Assembly: GCF_039545795.1 (NCBI RefSeq)
Contig: NZ_CP154260.1
Span: forward strand, 1,927,001-1,991,000
Origin: Chitinophaga niabensis
GTDB taxonomy: Bacteria; Bacteroidota; Bacteroidia; Chitinophagales; Chitinophagaceae
Direction of reading: 5' to 3'
Length of the DNA: 64,000 bases
The notes below the pieces were generated by a model that did not search any database, was not told the origin of the DNA, and worked only from the letters and a program-made list of their open reading frames with translations. Position 1 is the stretch's first letter; each line of letters begins with the position of its first letter. Of this stretch, positions 27,156 to 35,327 are shown one piece after another. The translations under genes were made by a program, and so were the position numbers.

Positions 27156-28277
27156 ATGATCAATATTGCTATTGTAGGTTTGGGTTTCGGTGCGGAGTTC
27201 ATTCCGATCTATCAACGTCATCCTGATGTGAATATGTACGCTATCTGCCAGCGTAATGAAGAAAAGTTAAATGAGGTAGGAGATGCCTGGGGCGTGGAGA
27301 AAAGATATACTGATTATGATGAACTGCTGAAAGATCCTGCTGTTCATGCTGTACACATTAATACGCCTATTCCCGATCATGCCATACAATCCATTAAAGC
27401 CTTAAAGGCCGGAAAACATGTAGCCTGTACGGTGCCTATGGCCACTACTGTAGAAGAATGCCGGCAGATAGTTGAACTGGTGAAGCAAACGGGCCTTACC
27501 TATATGATGATGGAAACAGTGGTATATGCGCGTGAATTCCTTTTTATGAAGGAGTTGTATGATAAAGGCGAACTGGGCAGGGTACAGTTCCTGAAAGCCA
27601 GCCACCAGCAGGATATGAATGGATGGCCTAACTACTGGCCCGGTCTTCCTCCTATGTATTATGCCACCCATTGCGTAGGACCTGTATTGGCTTTAACGAG
27701 GGCAGAAGCGGAGTATGTTTCCTGTTTCGGCTCTGGAGAGATCAATAAAGAACTCCATCAATATTATAATTCTCCTTTTGCGATAGAAAGCACACATATC
27801 AAATTCCGGAATTCAGATATCAGTGCGCACATCTACCGTTCTCTTTTTGATACGGCAAGGCAATACAGGGAAAGTTTTGAAGTATACGGTTCGCTTAAAT
27901 CCGTAGAGTGGCCATTGATTGAAGGAAAAGCACTGGTAGTACATACAGGCGGGAAACCAGAACCGGAAATTCCGGAAGAGGTACATTCTCCTGATTATGC
28001 CCGCCTGTTGCCAGAACCTATACAGCGCTTCACGACCAAAGGGGTGTATGATACAGATGATCATCAGCATCTGTCGTTCACACAGGGTGCAGGGCATGGA
28101 GGTTCGCATCCTCACCTGGTGCATGAATTTGTTAGTGCATTGGTGCAGAAGCGTTCGCCTTATCCTAACGCGGTGCAGTCTGCGAATATTACCTGTGTGG
28201 GCATCTTGGCACATGAATCTGCGATGCAGGGCGGGCTGAGGATTGATCTGCCGGCGTTTACTTTTGAGCAGAAATGA
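27156..28277 (+). CDS. Gfo/Idh/MocA-family oxidoreductase
   Basis: 373 aa, cytoplasmic. Rossmann start INIAIVGLGFGAEFIPIYQRH, then VHINTPIPDHAIQSIKALKAGKHVACTVPMATT, where the usual EKP motif is replaced by CTVPMA, so the canonical catalytic Lys is missing at that position. C-terminal alpha/beta domain from about 125. The related ThuB-type or scyllo-inositol-type enzymes oxidise or reduce sugars at C2-C3 with NAD(P). Third gene of the ThuA operon; likely acts on the 3-keto-sugar branch with the isomerase. The missing Lys makes a changed mechanism possible. Confidence 0.93.
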   Translation: MINIAIVGLGFGAEFIPIYQRHPDVNMYAICQRNEEKLNEVGDAWGVEKRYTDYDELLKDPAVHAVHINTPIPDHAIQSIKALKAGKHVACTVPMATTVEECRQIVELVKQTGLTYMMMETVVYAREFLFMKELYDKGELGRVQFLKASHQQDMNGWPNYWPGLPPMYYATHCVGPVLALTRAEAEYVSCFGSGEINKELHQYYNSPFAIESTHIKFRNSDISAHIYRSLFDTARQYRESFEVYGSLKSVEWPLIEGKALVVHTGGKPEPEIPEEVHSPDYARLLPEPIQRFTTKGVYDTDDHQHLSFTQGAGHGGSHPHLVHEFVSALVQKRSPYPNAVQSANITCVGILAHESAMQGGLRIDLPAFTFEQK

Positions 28278-28284
28278 TCTATCT

Positions 28285-28330
28285 TTGGACTACCTGGTTG
28301 ATGCTTTTTTCATAAAACTATGTAGTCCAG
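28285..28330 (+). promoter_or_regulatory. Inverted operator of the MocR-type regulator
   Basis: TTGGACTACCTGGTT (28285-28299) recurs in inverted form as AACTATGTAGTCCAG (28316-28330); 12 of 15 positions agree. The second copy ends exactly at the ATG of the MocR gene. It is probably the autoregulatory binding site of that protein. The first seven bases form a perfect GGACTAC/GTAGTCC inverted pair. Confidence 0.7.
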
Positions 28331-29749
28331 ATGTTAAGACCCTGGAAGATTGAAATACACCTGGATGAAAAGTCCGAAAAAGCGATCTATCTGCAGATCG
28401 CTGATGCGATCATAGGAGATATTCATTCCGGCCGGCTGAAGGGAGGCGATGCATTACCCGGAAGCCGTAACCTGGCCACACTGCTGGCAGTAAACCGGAA
28501 TACGGTAACAGAAGCATTGGATGTGTTGCTGACAGAAGGCTGGCTGGTGTCTAAGGAACGCCGGGGCACTTTTGTAGCAGATAAGCTGCCACGCTTCAAA
28601 GATCCGGGGCCGCCTGCGCCTGTTGCTATAGCAATACCTGAAAATACGTACCGTATTAAGTTTGATGATGGGCATCCCTGTACTAAAATAGCGCCTATTG
28701 CTGAGCTGGCAAGGTCCTACCGACAGATCTTCAACCGAAAGGGAAGATGGCAGCTGATGGCTTATGGTGATGAATTTGGGGATGGGGAGTTCCGGAGGGA
28801 GATTGCCCAGATGCTCAATCATCAGCGGCATATGCAGGTCAGTGAAAAGGATGTATGTATGACAAGGGGAAGCCAGATGGCGATGTACCTGATCGCACAA
28901 TGCCTGTTCAAAAAGGATGATTATGTGATGATCGAAAACCCGGGTTATAAACCTGCCTGGAAAGCATTTGAAAAAGCAGGAGCGAAGCTGTTGCCTGTGA
29001 GAGTGGATGAAGAGGGCTTAGTTATTGAAGATGTAATAGCACACCTGAAGTCGCACAAAAAGATCAAAGCCATCTATACTACGCCGCACCGGCAATATCC
29101 CACCACAGTAACATTAAGCCTGCAAAGAAGGCTGGAACTGATCAAACTTTCAAACAGCCATGGGTTCAGGATCATTGAGGATGATTACGATAATGAATTC
29201 CATTTTGGCTACCGTCCCATCCATCCCTTATCCGGATACCGGGAACTGGAAAACTATATTTATATAGGCACATTGAGCAAAGTGGTGGCCCCTGCCTTAC
29301 GGATAGGATACCTGGTCACTAAAGACCATTCCCTGATCAGGGAAGTGGGAGAGCTGCGGAAGATCATTGACGTACAGGGCGATACCATCATGGAACAGGC
29401 GGTACTGCAACTCATTAAAGACGGGACCATTAAACGGCATATCAAAAAGGCTTCCCAGTATTACAAACAGAAGAGGGATTTTGCGGCATTACAGTTGCAG
29501 AAACAGTTGAAGGGTAAAGCATCCTTTACTGTACCGGAGGGTGGCCTGGCATTCTGGATAGTACCTGATAAGAAGATAAACTGGCCGAAGTTATCAGAAC
29601 AAATGGGCGCAAAAGGTATTCAGATCATTACGTCAGATAGTTTCAGTCATGAAAAGCCGGTTAACGGGATACGGCTTGGTTATGGGGCCCTTTCGGAAGA
29701 GCAGTTGAAGGAGGGGATAAAGGCGCTGGCTGCTTTTCTGCAGAGTTAA
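28331..29749 (+). CDS. MocR/PdxR-type regulator (GntR HTH fused to aminotransferase-like domain)
   Basis: 472 aa. Residues about 10-80 are a GntR winged helix (AIYLQIADAIIGDIHSGRLKGG, LPGSRNLATLLAVNRNTVTEALD). From about 110 there is a class I aminotransferase fold, with MTRGSQMAMYLIAQCL, IMIENPGYK-like PLP-site sequence, YTTPHRQYPTT, EDDYDNEFHF and the lysine motif IYIGTLSKVVAPALRIGYL. Such proteins bind PLP and control amino acid, GABA, taurine or vitamin B6 genes. An inverted operator touches the start codon, so autoregulation is likely. The neighbouring minus-strand DHDPS/cupin genes are possible targets but this is not shown by sequence. Confidence 0.93.
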   Translation: MLRPWKIEIHLDEKSEKAIYLQIADAIIGDIHSGRLKGGDALPGSRNLATLLAVNRNTVTEALDVLLTEGWLVSKERRGTFVADKLPRFKDPGPPAPVAIAIPENTYRIKFDDGHPCTKIAPIAELARSYRQIFNRKGRWQLMAYGDEFGDGEFRREIAQMLNHQRHMQVSEKDVCMTRGSQMAMYLIAQCLFKKDDYVMIENPGYKPAWKAFEKAGAKLLPVRVDEEGLVIEDVIAHLKSHKKIKAIYTTPHRQYPTTVTLSLQRRLELIKLSNSHGFRIIEDDYDNEFHFGYRPIHPLSGYRELENYIYIGTLSKVVAPALRIGYLVTKDHSLIREVGELRKIIDVQGDTIMEQAVLQLIKDGTIKRHIKKASQYYKQKRDFAALQLQKQLKGKASFTVPEGGLAFWIVPDKKINWPKLSEQMGAKGIQIITSDSFSHEKPVNGIRLGYGALSEEQLKEGIKALAAFLQS

Positions 29750-29775
29750 GATCACTGCCCGTAGAGCAGTGATCT
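29749..29775 (+). other. Hairpin between convergent genes, no T-tract
   Basis: Perfect 10-bp stem AGATCACTGC (29749-29758), loop CCGTAGA, GCAGTGATCT (29766-29775). Neither strand has a long T-run after it. It lies between the MocR gene and the convergent DHDPS gene and may act as a weak two-way 3' end. Confidence 0.6.
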
Positions 29776-29779
29776 CTGT

Positions 29780-30676
29780 TCAAACATTTACTTCTTCATT
29801 GGTGAAAGAGAGGATCTGTTCCAGTTCACTTACCTCACCGGCAGTTAAAGGTTCCAATGGGGTTCGCAGATAACCGCCATCTTCTCCCAATAGGTGTAAA
29901 CCAGCTTTGATAGCTCTCGGCAAACCTTTAGCCACAATAAATTTCAATAAGTCCACCTGCTTATAGAAAACATCCTGCGCAGCTGTAAAATCATTATTCT
30001 TTACGGCATTGTAGAGTTGAATATTAAGTTCGGGAATAAGATTGGGCGCAGCTGTGCACCAGCCGGTAGCTCCGGCTGCAAAGGCAGCAAGTGCCAAAGG
30101 GTTGGAACCATTATAGAATGCCACGTCCTCACCTAATTCCCTTTTTAAATAATGCATGCGCTGTACATCACCGGTGCTTTCTTTGATCATAGTGATGTTG
30201 GGGATCTCCAGCAGCCGCTTTAATAAGGCCGGAGACATATCCACACCGCCGGTGGCCGGATTGTTATATGCCATAATTGGAATGGATATTTTGGAAGCAA
30301 CGGCATCATAGTGTTTTACAATCTCATCATCCGTCAGTTTCCAATAGCTCATGGGGATGATCATCACTGCGGTAGCACCTGCTTTTTCAGCAAATTTTGC
30401 GTGGTAAATGGTCCTTTCAGTAGTAAGGTTGGAAACACCCACTAAGGTAGGTACACGGTTCGCCACCTGCTGAATAGTAGCTTCTGTAACGGCTTCTTTT
30501 TCGCTGTCGGAAAGATAAGGCAATACGCCGGTGCTGCCCAAAGGAGCAATGCCATGTGAGCCGGAAACCACCAGCCGCTCTACCAGGTTTTTGAACAATG
30601 GCAGATCCACCTGTTCGTTGTTGTTAAAGGGAGTAATAGGGTATGCGATGATCCCTTTAAACGGAATATTTTTCAT
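29780..30676 (-). CDS. Dihydrodipicolinate synthase/N-acetylneuraminate lyase-family aldolase
   Basis: 298 aa from ATG 30676; an upstream in-frame extension to 30823 runs into the cupin gene region and is rejected. It has the family TIM barrel with GSTGVLPYLSDSEK, catalytic Tyr137 in MAYNNP and Schiff-base Lys165 in ITMIKESTGD. DHDPS-superfamily enzymes join or split pyruvate with aldehydes; the GSTG variant of the GTTGE loop and the short size point to a catabolic aldolase rather than lysine biosynthesis. Cytoplasmic. It is the last gene of a minus-strand run: thioredoxin-like protein, cupin, aldolase. Substrate unknown. Confidence 0.93.
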   Translation of the reverse strand: MKNIPFKGIIAYPITPFNNNEQVDLPLFKNLVERLVVSGSHGIAPLGSTGVLPYLSDSEKEAVTEATIQQVANRVPTLVGVSNLTTERTIYHAKFAEKAGATAVMIIPMSYWKLTDDEIVKHYDAVASKISIPIMAYNNPATGGVDMSPALLKRLLEIPNITMIKESTGDVQRMHYLKRELGEDVAFYNGSNPLALAAFAAGATGWCTAAPNLIPELNIQLYNAVKNNDFTAAQDVFYKQVDLLKFIVAKGLPRAIKAGLHLLGEDGGYLRTPLEPLTAGEVSELEQILSFTNEEVNV

Positions 30677-30698
30677 GCTTGCTTTTTTTAAATAATGG

Positions 30699-30724
30699 AA
30701 AGTCCCCGGTGAAGGGGACTTTTT
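30699..30724. terminator. Hairpin between cupin and aldolase genes
   Basis: AAAGTCCCC (30699-30707), loop GGTGAA, GGGGACTTT (30714-30722). On the + strand T follows; on the minus strand, the direction of the flanking genes, the T-run is only three long. Possibly partial termination between the cupin and aldolase genes. Confidence 0.55.
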
Positions 30725-30725
30725 A

Positions 30726-31205
30726 CTAAAGATCTCTTCCTTCTTCTTCACGAAGTGCCACCCCCAGGTTCTGCAGTTGCGGTGCATTTTCACAGGCGAT
30801 GTATTTTGCCGGTTCAGCATCACTCAGGTTCTGGTGCCTGTGCCAGGCCCAGGAAGGAATGTAAACGGCATCACCTTTCTGCCACTCCACTTTCTCTCCT
30901 TCAATTTCTGTGTAACCTTTTCCTTCCAATACATATAACACTGTTTCATAAGTGTGACGATGTTTATTGGTCAACTGACCTGGGAGTAAACCACCGATCG
31001 TCATACTTACATTTTTACTTGGCAGATCTACAAAGAATACCGGGTGTTTACGTTCAGCTGAGAACTGGTTATGTTCACCCGCTTTTTCCACGTTCCTGTG
31101 AACGAGATGTGTAGGTTTCACATAAGTAGGTCTGGCAAAGGTCTGATGGAAGTCTTTTGAGCTGAATTGCTTTTGTTCTGCCTGAATTGTTTCTGTTGTT
31201 GCCAT
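30726..31205 (-). CDS. Cupin-domain protein
   Basis: 159 aa. A single cupin fold with the motif KHRHTYETVLYVLEGKGYTEIEGEK and WAWHRHQNLSDAEPAKYIACEN; the His pattern H-x-H-(x)n-E and a later H-x-H suit a metal-binding cupin. Cytoplasmic, no signal. It starts 17 nt after the thioredoxin-like gene on the same strand and is followed 49 nt later by the aldolase gene across a hairpin. Such cupins act as small isomerases, dioxygenases or sensors; the function here is not determinable. Confidence 0.9.
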   Translation of the reverse strand: MATTETIQAEQKQFSSKDFHQTFARPTYVKPTHLVHRNVEKAGEHNQFSAERKHPVFFVDLPSKNVSMTIGGLLPGQLTNKHRHTYETVLYVLEGKGYTEIEGEKVEWQKGDAVYIPSWAWHRHQNLSDAEPAKYIACENAPQLQNLGVALREEEGRDL

Positions 31206-31222
31206 GATTTTGTTGTTTTAGG

Positions 31223-31456
31223 TTATCCTTTTACATCTGCTATAGATGCCCCAAAATTGATGTGTAATACATTTCCGTTCGGTGTTACTAAGGCCGGTAC
31301 TGATCTGATCCCTGCCTTTTCAGCTTCAGCTATGCGGCTTTTGTCTTCACCCAGGTGCACTACTTCTACATGGGAAGCTCCAATTAATTGAATGATGTCT
31401 TGCTCTGCGCTTACACAAACGGGGCAACCTGCATGATAAAAAACTGATTTTTTCAT
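31223..31456 (-). CDS. Small thioredoxin/glutaredoxin-like protein with CPVC motif
   Basis: 77 aa from ATG 31456 (MKKSVFYHAGCPVCVS). The CPVC active site sits at residues 11-14, as in glutaredoxin-like or thioredoxin-fold proteins, and the later AGIRSVPALV contains the cis-Pro loop. The C-terminus IADVKG completes a short beta-alpha-beta unit. It is shorter than thioredoxin (about 105 aa), similar to small thioredoxin-family proteins of the NrdH type. First gene of the minus-strand run ahead of the cupin. Likely a thiol-disulphide exchange protein; partner unknown. Confidence 0.85.
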   Translation of the reverse strand: MKKSVFYHAGCPVCVSAEQDIIQLIGASHVEVVHLGEDKSRIAEAEKAGIRSVPALVTPNGNVLHINFGASIADVKG

Positions 31457-31544
31457 TGTTATTGTTTTTAAGTTCAATGTAAAATTAGTAAGGATGCCTA
31501 ATTGCTGGCTGATCCAGTTTTGTTATTTATTGGCGAAAACTGGC

Positions 31545-31583
31545 ATAAAAAAAGCCGCATAGACCTTTCGATCTATGCGGCTT
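31545..31583 (-). terminator. Rho-independent terminator of the phosphodiesterase gene
   Basis: AAGCCGCATAGA (31552-31563), loop CCTTTCGA, TCTATGCGGCTT (31572-31583): perfect 12-bp stem, with a T-run on the minus strand at 31551-31545. It follows the phosphodiesterase gene stop at 31598. Confidence 0.93.
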
Positions 31584-31597
31584 CGTATTACTGTATC

Positions 31598-32944
31598 TTA
31601 CTTCGTCAATAACCCCTCATACAACAATCCATCTCCGGCTGGCAGGTCCAGCTTCAGGATTTTGCTGATCAGCGGTGCAATATCTACCAGGCCCATCTGC
31701 GGGATCACCGTTCCTTTTTTGATGCCTTTACCAAAGGCTACAAAACCTGTCTGGATCTCTTTAAAGTCAGGGAAGAAACCATGGGTGCCTCCTTTGGTGG
31801 CGCGCATGAAATCTCCTGTGGCTGTGGTACTGAAAGTAAAGCCTTGTTGTGCGGCAATGCCAAATGCCGCGGTGGCATCTGCTCCAACGGCATCCAGTTC
31901 TTCGCGGGTTTTGATGATGAAGGTTTTTTTCTGTTGTGGTGTAAGCGCATTGAGTAGTTGCAGTACTTTCTCCTTGGTCTGTTTATCGTTCTTGTCTTTC
32001 AGTTGCAGGAATGCGCCACCACCCGCAGCATGGAAATAGGCTTTCCAGTTTTCCGGTTGCTTTGGATCATATAATCCTGCTTTGGCGAGCAGTACATTGG
32101 GTGCAATGGCGGTGTGGATATCTACAAAACCATGATCACCGGTAACGATGAAGGTAGTATTTGCCAGGATGCCTGCTTTTTCCACTGCTTCGCGGATACT
32201 TTTTACAGCTCTGTCTACTCCTGCGATGGCTGCTCTTACTTTAGGGCCATCACGACCTTCTTCATGTTCAAAGTGATCTACTGTTACGAGGTGTACAGCG
32301 AGGAAAGAAGGTTTGTATTTTCGGATAAGGTAACTGCTCATGCGGGCGAGATTATCGTCTATACCCAGGTAGTCGCCATTAAAATCGAGTTCTTCCAGTT
32401 TGCCTGTTGCGTTTTGTTCCAGTTCTTCGAAGAGGCCGGGAGGATTGGCGTTTTCTTTTAATGCCTGTGCCATGATGCGTTCTCCGCCTTTTTCTTTTGG
32501 CAGGTACCAGAATTCAGGAATGTTGTAAGTGGCGGGAGAGCCAACGGAAACAGGCCAGAAAACGGAAGCTGTTTTTAAACCTTTATCTTTTGCGAGACTG
32601 AAGAGTGTGGGTACTTTGATGTTGCTGTATTGCCAGATCCAGTTTCCGGTTACGCCCTGTGGTTCTGAGGGGGTATTGTAAAATATACCATGCTTTAATG
32701 GTTTTACGCCGGTGATCATGGTGGTGTGGGAAGGGTAGGTGACGGTGGGGAATACGCCATCCACACCATCTGCATAAGCGCCTTCTTCCATGGCTTGCCG
32801 GAGGTTCACCATGTTCCATGATGGGTCTTTATAAAATTCAGGTCTTAAACCATCGATACTGATAAGGATCACATGAGCATCCTGGGCTTTGGCTGTGATT
32901 ATACACAGTGTAAAAGCGCAGAGCGCGATGAGCGTTTTTTTCAT
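31598..32944 (-). CDS. Exported nucleotide pyrophosphatase/phosphodiesterase (alkaline phosphatase superfamily)
   Basis: 448 aa, signal peptide to about KAQ. Core of the NPP family: metal Asp31 in ISIDGLRP, nucleophile Thr69 in FPTVTYPSHTT, metal ligands in VTVDHFEHEEG (Asp, His) and VTGDHGFVDIH (Asp, His), and a late TKGGTHGFFPD with His. These two-zinc enzymes cleave phosphodiester or phosphomonoester bonds of nucleotides or lipids. Predicted periplasmic. Single-gene unit with its own terminator; downstream on the same strand is the thioredoxin-like gene, separated by 141 nt. Confidence 0.93.
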   Translation of the reverse strand: MKKTLIALCAFTLCIITAKAQDAHVILISIDGLRPEFYKDPSWNMVNLRQAMEEGAYADGVDGVFPTVTYPSHTTMITGVKPLKHGIFYNTPSEPQGVTGNWIWQYSNIKVPTLFSLAKDKGLKTASVFWPVSVGSPATYNIPEFWYLPKEKGGERIMAQALKENANPPGLFEELEQNATGKLEELDFNGDYLGIDDNLARMSSYLIRKYKPSFLAVHLVTVDHFEHEEGRDGPKVRAAIAGVDRAVKSIREAVEKAGILANTTFIVTGDHGFVDIHTAIAPNVLLAKAGLYDPKQPENWKAYFHAAGGGAFLQLKDKNDKQTKEKVLQLLNALTPQQKKTFIIKTREELDAVGADATAAFGIAAQQGFTFSTTATGDFMRATKGGTHGFFPDFKEIQTGFVAFGKGIKKGTVIPQMGLVDIAPLISKILKLDLPAGDGLLYEGLLTK

Positions 32945-33034
32945 ATTGAGCGTATGTTTTTACAGGCATAAAAGCCCGGGCGCGAATTTCCGGATTTTAT
33001 AGGGAGGAGTGGATGAAGTTTGGGTTAAGTTTTG

Positions 33035-33517
33035 CTATATCTGCAATTCTTTTGTGCAGATATTTCCTGCTATATCGTGTACTTCAACCGTGAAGACTTT
33101 TTCCCGGAGTGGATATTCCCAGCGGTTGTTTTTGAAGATGGCATGTGCCGTTCCTACGGTTACTTTTTTAATACGGTGTTTGCCTTTTGTTTTAACGATC
33201 ACTGTTTCTTTTTCCACACGCACTTCTACTTCCGGTTTATTATAAGCATCCTGGAAAGCTGCGTTGAATGCTGTCTGGTGAGGCTTGGCGATGGATTTAT
33301 AATACGCCTTCTTCTCCGGGTCTTTGACCGCGGCTTTCGCGAAGTCGTTAGCCCTTTTGAAGCGCTCCTGGTTGGCTATTTGCGTAGCGGTTTTAGGAGG
33401 GTACTTGCAGGGAGGTTTACACATCACAGTTTTGCCGTTCCGCTGGCGGAAGACGATCTGTTTGCCGAAGGTGCCGGTGGCGCCTTTTGTGATGACGTTA
33501 TGTTCAGATACTGCCAT
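33035..33517 (-). CDS. Conserved-looking hypothetical protein
   Basis: 160 aa from ATG 33517; an in-frame start at 33544 is also possible. I do not recognise the family with confidence. The N-terminus AVSEHNVITKGATGTFGKQI and RQRNGKTVMCKPPCKYPPKTATQ recalls Bacteroidota proteins of the DUF6266 type and phage-like structural proteins. The middle is Lys-rich and helical (ERFKRANDFAKAAVKDPEKK), and the C-terminus is beta-rich (VEVRVEKETVIVKTKGKHRI). No signal peptide or membrane segment. It is flanked by 90 nt to the phosphodiesterase gene and by the longest gene-free region of the window. Confidence 0.7.
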   Translation of the reverse strand: MAVSEHNVITKGATGTFGKQIVFRQRNGKTVMCKPPCKYPPKTATQIANQERFKRANDFAKAAVKDPEKKAYYKSIAKPHQTAFNAAFQDAYNKPEVEVRVEKETVIVKTKGKHRIKKVTVGTAHAIFKNNRWEYPLREKVFTVEVHDIAGNICTKELQI

Positions 33518-34168
33518 ATCACTAAGATAAAACAAAGATCTCACATATCAATACGTATCTTAAGCCTATGTCAAGCGAATATCGGGTATAGGATAGTACA
33601 AGGAAGGTACTCCTTTGGATATGGGAGTGGCTTCCTGATAAATGCGATTGCAGTAATATTTCAGTGTGGCGTATTAATTTCGTTGCAGATGAGCAGGCAT
33701 GAGTGCCAGATGGAAACCTTATTGTAACCCACTGCAGTTATAGCGCTTACACTTTTGAAATATGGCAGAACCCGCTGTTTTTTCACGCCTGTATAAGGCG
33801 GCGAAAGCTTTTATTGTTATTATCCCGTTGCCTGTTTGGTTATATGCAGGCATCTTCTTCCATATGCAGTCTCCCTGACATTTTTAACTAATTATGTTTG
33901 GAAACCCGGTTTGTCAGAGGCCTGCGTTATGCGTGGGTCTCTTTTTTTGAACCTGTTACCTCCCGGCTAATTTCATTAAAAGTCTTTTATTTATTAAAAA
34001 AAGGCTATCTTTCGGGTACGTGCCCGTTAATAGATGGAAAACAGATATAATTAACAATATTGGCTGGTTATGCATACGAAGTATATGCCTGACAGAAAGC
34101 ATGAATCATATGTGAGTGGTCAAATATCCCGCTGCCGGGTTCTTCCGGCGGTCAACACAAAATCAACA
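33518..34168. other. Gene-free region of about 650 bases
   Basis: No convincing coding region. It holds a hairpin with T-run at 33916-33948 (separate feature) and a weak promoter-like TATCTTTC near 34006-34013 ahead of the RidA-like gene. Small frames in it lack plausible starts or family features. It could host a small RNA ending at 33948 or a leader for the RidA/symporter operon. Confidence 0.6.
33916..33948 (+). terminator. Terminator-like hairpin with T-run
   Basis: AGAGGCCTGCG (33916-33926), loop TTATG, CGTGGGTCTCT (33932-33942): 11 bp including three G-T pairs, followed by six T. No protein gene precedes it on this strand, so it may end a small RNA or act as an attenuator. Confidence 0.6.
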
Positions 34169-35302
34169 ATGAAAAAAAGAATCTTGCTCTTATCGGGCCT
34201 TTTATTGGTCGTTTATACGGTATGCTCTGCTCAAACTTTGAGGTACGTTACCGGTGCTGTGATCGTGGATCCTGCGCCTTTAGCACATACTGCTCTCATA
34301 CTGCCACTGAATGGCGCCGGGAAATTGATCGGGAAAGATGATCCCCTGCAGCAGATCAACCAGGTTTTCAGCAATCTTTCGCGGGTATTGGAAGAGGCGC
34401 GCTCAAAAAGTAAAGACATTATCAAACTAAATGTTAGTGTGACCTCAGCGGATATTGTACCATTGGTGAAGGAACAGATTGTGAAACGGTTTGCGAAAGG
34501 GAAGGAGCCTGCAGTAAGTTTCATTGTTGGCAAATTACTGCATCCCGGGGTACTGCTGGCAATGGATGCTGTGGCGGTTGCTGCTTTACCTGATGGCAGG
34601 GTAGTGCGTTCTCCGCAGGTGGGCGTATTGCCTAAAGGCGGCATGGTATTCATTTCAGGAATGGCCGCAGATGGCCGGTTGCCGGAAGCTACCGCTAATA
34701 CCATGCAGCAGTTGCTCAGTACACTGAAATTCCTCGGACTGAATAAAGAACATATTGTTCAGGTAAGGGCTTTTGTGCATCCGGTGGACAGTACGGGTTT
34801 GGTGGAACAGGAAGTGAAGGCATTCTTTTCCGGAAGTCCGATGCCACCTGTAGTGTATACAGGATGGAACAGTAAAAAACCATTAGTAGAGATTGAACTG
34901 ATTGCCGCATCACCTGCTCCTGCAGGGAATACTTCGTCAATTGAATACCTCACACCTCCCGGTGTAACCCCTTCCCCCGTGTATTCAAAAGTATGCCGGA
35001 TCAACCATGGTAAAAAGATCTATCTCTCCGGCATATACGGTCAGGGCAATGATATACAAACGCAATTGCAGACGGCTTTTGATACATTAAAAGACAGGAT
35101 GAAGCAATGCGGAAGTGACCTGGAACATCTTGCTAAGGCACTTTATTATGTATCAAGTAATGAGATCAGTACCGCGCTGACGGATATACGAAAGAAATAT
35201 TACAATCCTAAACGGCCGCCTGCAGCCACTAAGGGCTTACTTAGTCAAAATGGCCCGGATGGCAGCCAGATACTGATAGATATGATAGGCGTACAACCCT
35301 AA
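34169..35302 (+). CDS. Exported protein with three RidA-like domains
   Basis: 377 aa from ATG 34169 (MKKRILLLSGLLLVVYTVCSAQ is the signal peptide); the earlier in-frame ATG at 34070 is rejected. Three YjgF/RidA-like units follow: about 24-140, 145-250 and 258-377. Each shows the family pattern: QQINQVFSNLSRVLEEARSK, FISGMAADG plus NTMQQLLSTLKFLGL, and IYLSGIYGQG plus QTAFDTLKDRMKQCG. RidA normally trimerises and deaminates enamines, using an Arg in the PARS segment; here that position is Val116, Val229 and Ala353, so the ordinary activity is doubtful. First gene of an operon with a symporter (25-nt gap) and a Gfo/Idh enzyme. Predicted periplasmic. Confidence 0.87.
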   Translation: MKKRILLLSGLLLVVYTVCSAQTLRYVTGAVIVDPAPLAHTALILPLNGAGKLIGKDDPLQQINQVFSNLSRVLEEARSKSKDIIKLNVSVTSADIVPLVKEQIVKRFAKGKEPAVSFIVGKLLHPGVLLAMDAVAVAALPDGRVVRSPQVGVLPKGGMVFISGMAADGRLPEATANTMQQLLSTLKFLGLNKEHIVQVRAFVHPVDSTGLVEQEVKAFFSGSPMPPVVYTGWNSKKPLVEIELIAASPAPAGNTSSIEYLTPPGVTPSPVYSKVCRINHGKKIYLSGIYGQGNDIQTQLQTAFDTLKDRMKQCGSDLEHLAKALYYVSSNEISTALTDIRKKYYNPKRPPAATKGLLSQNGPDGSQILIDMIGVQP

Positions 35303-35327
35303 CCCTTCAATAACAACCAAAACGTAC

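Noticed and set aside
33703..33891. Short plus-strand open frame before the orphan hairpin
   Set aside because: 62 codons with no recognisable family or ribosome-binding site, and atypical composition with many Cys and Leu.
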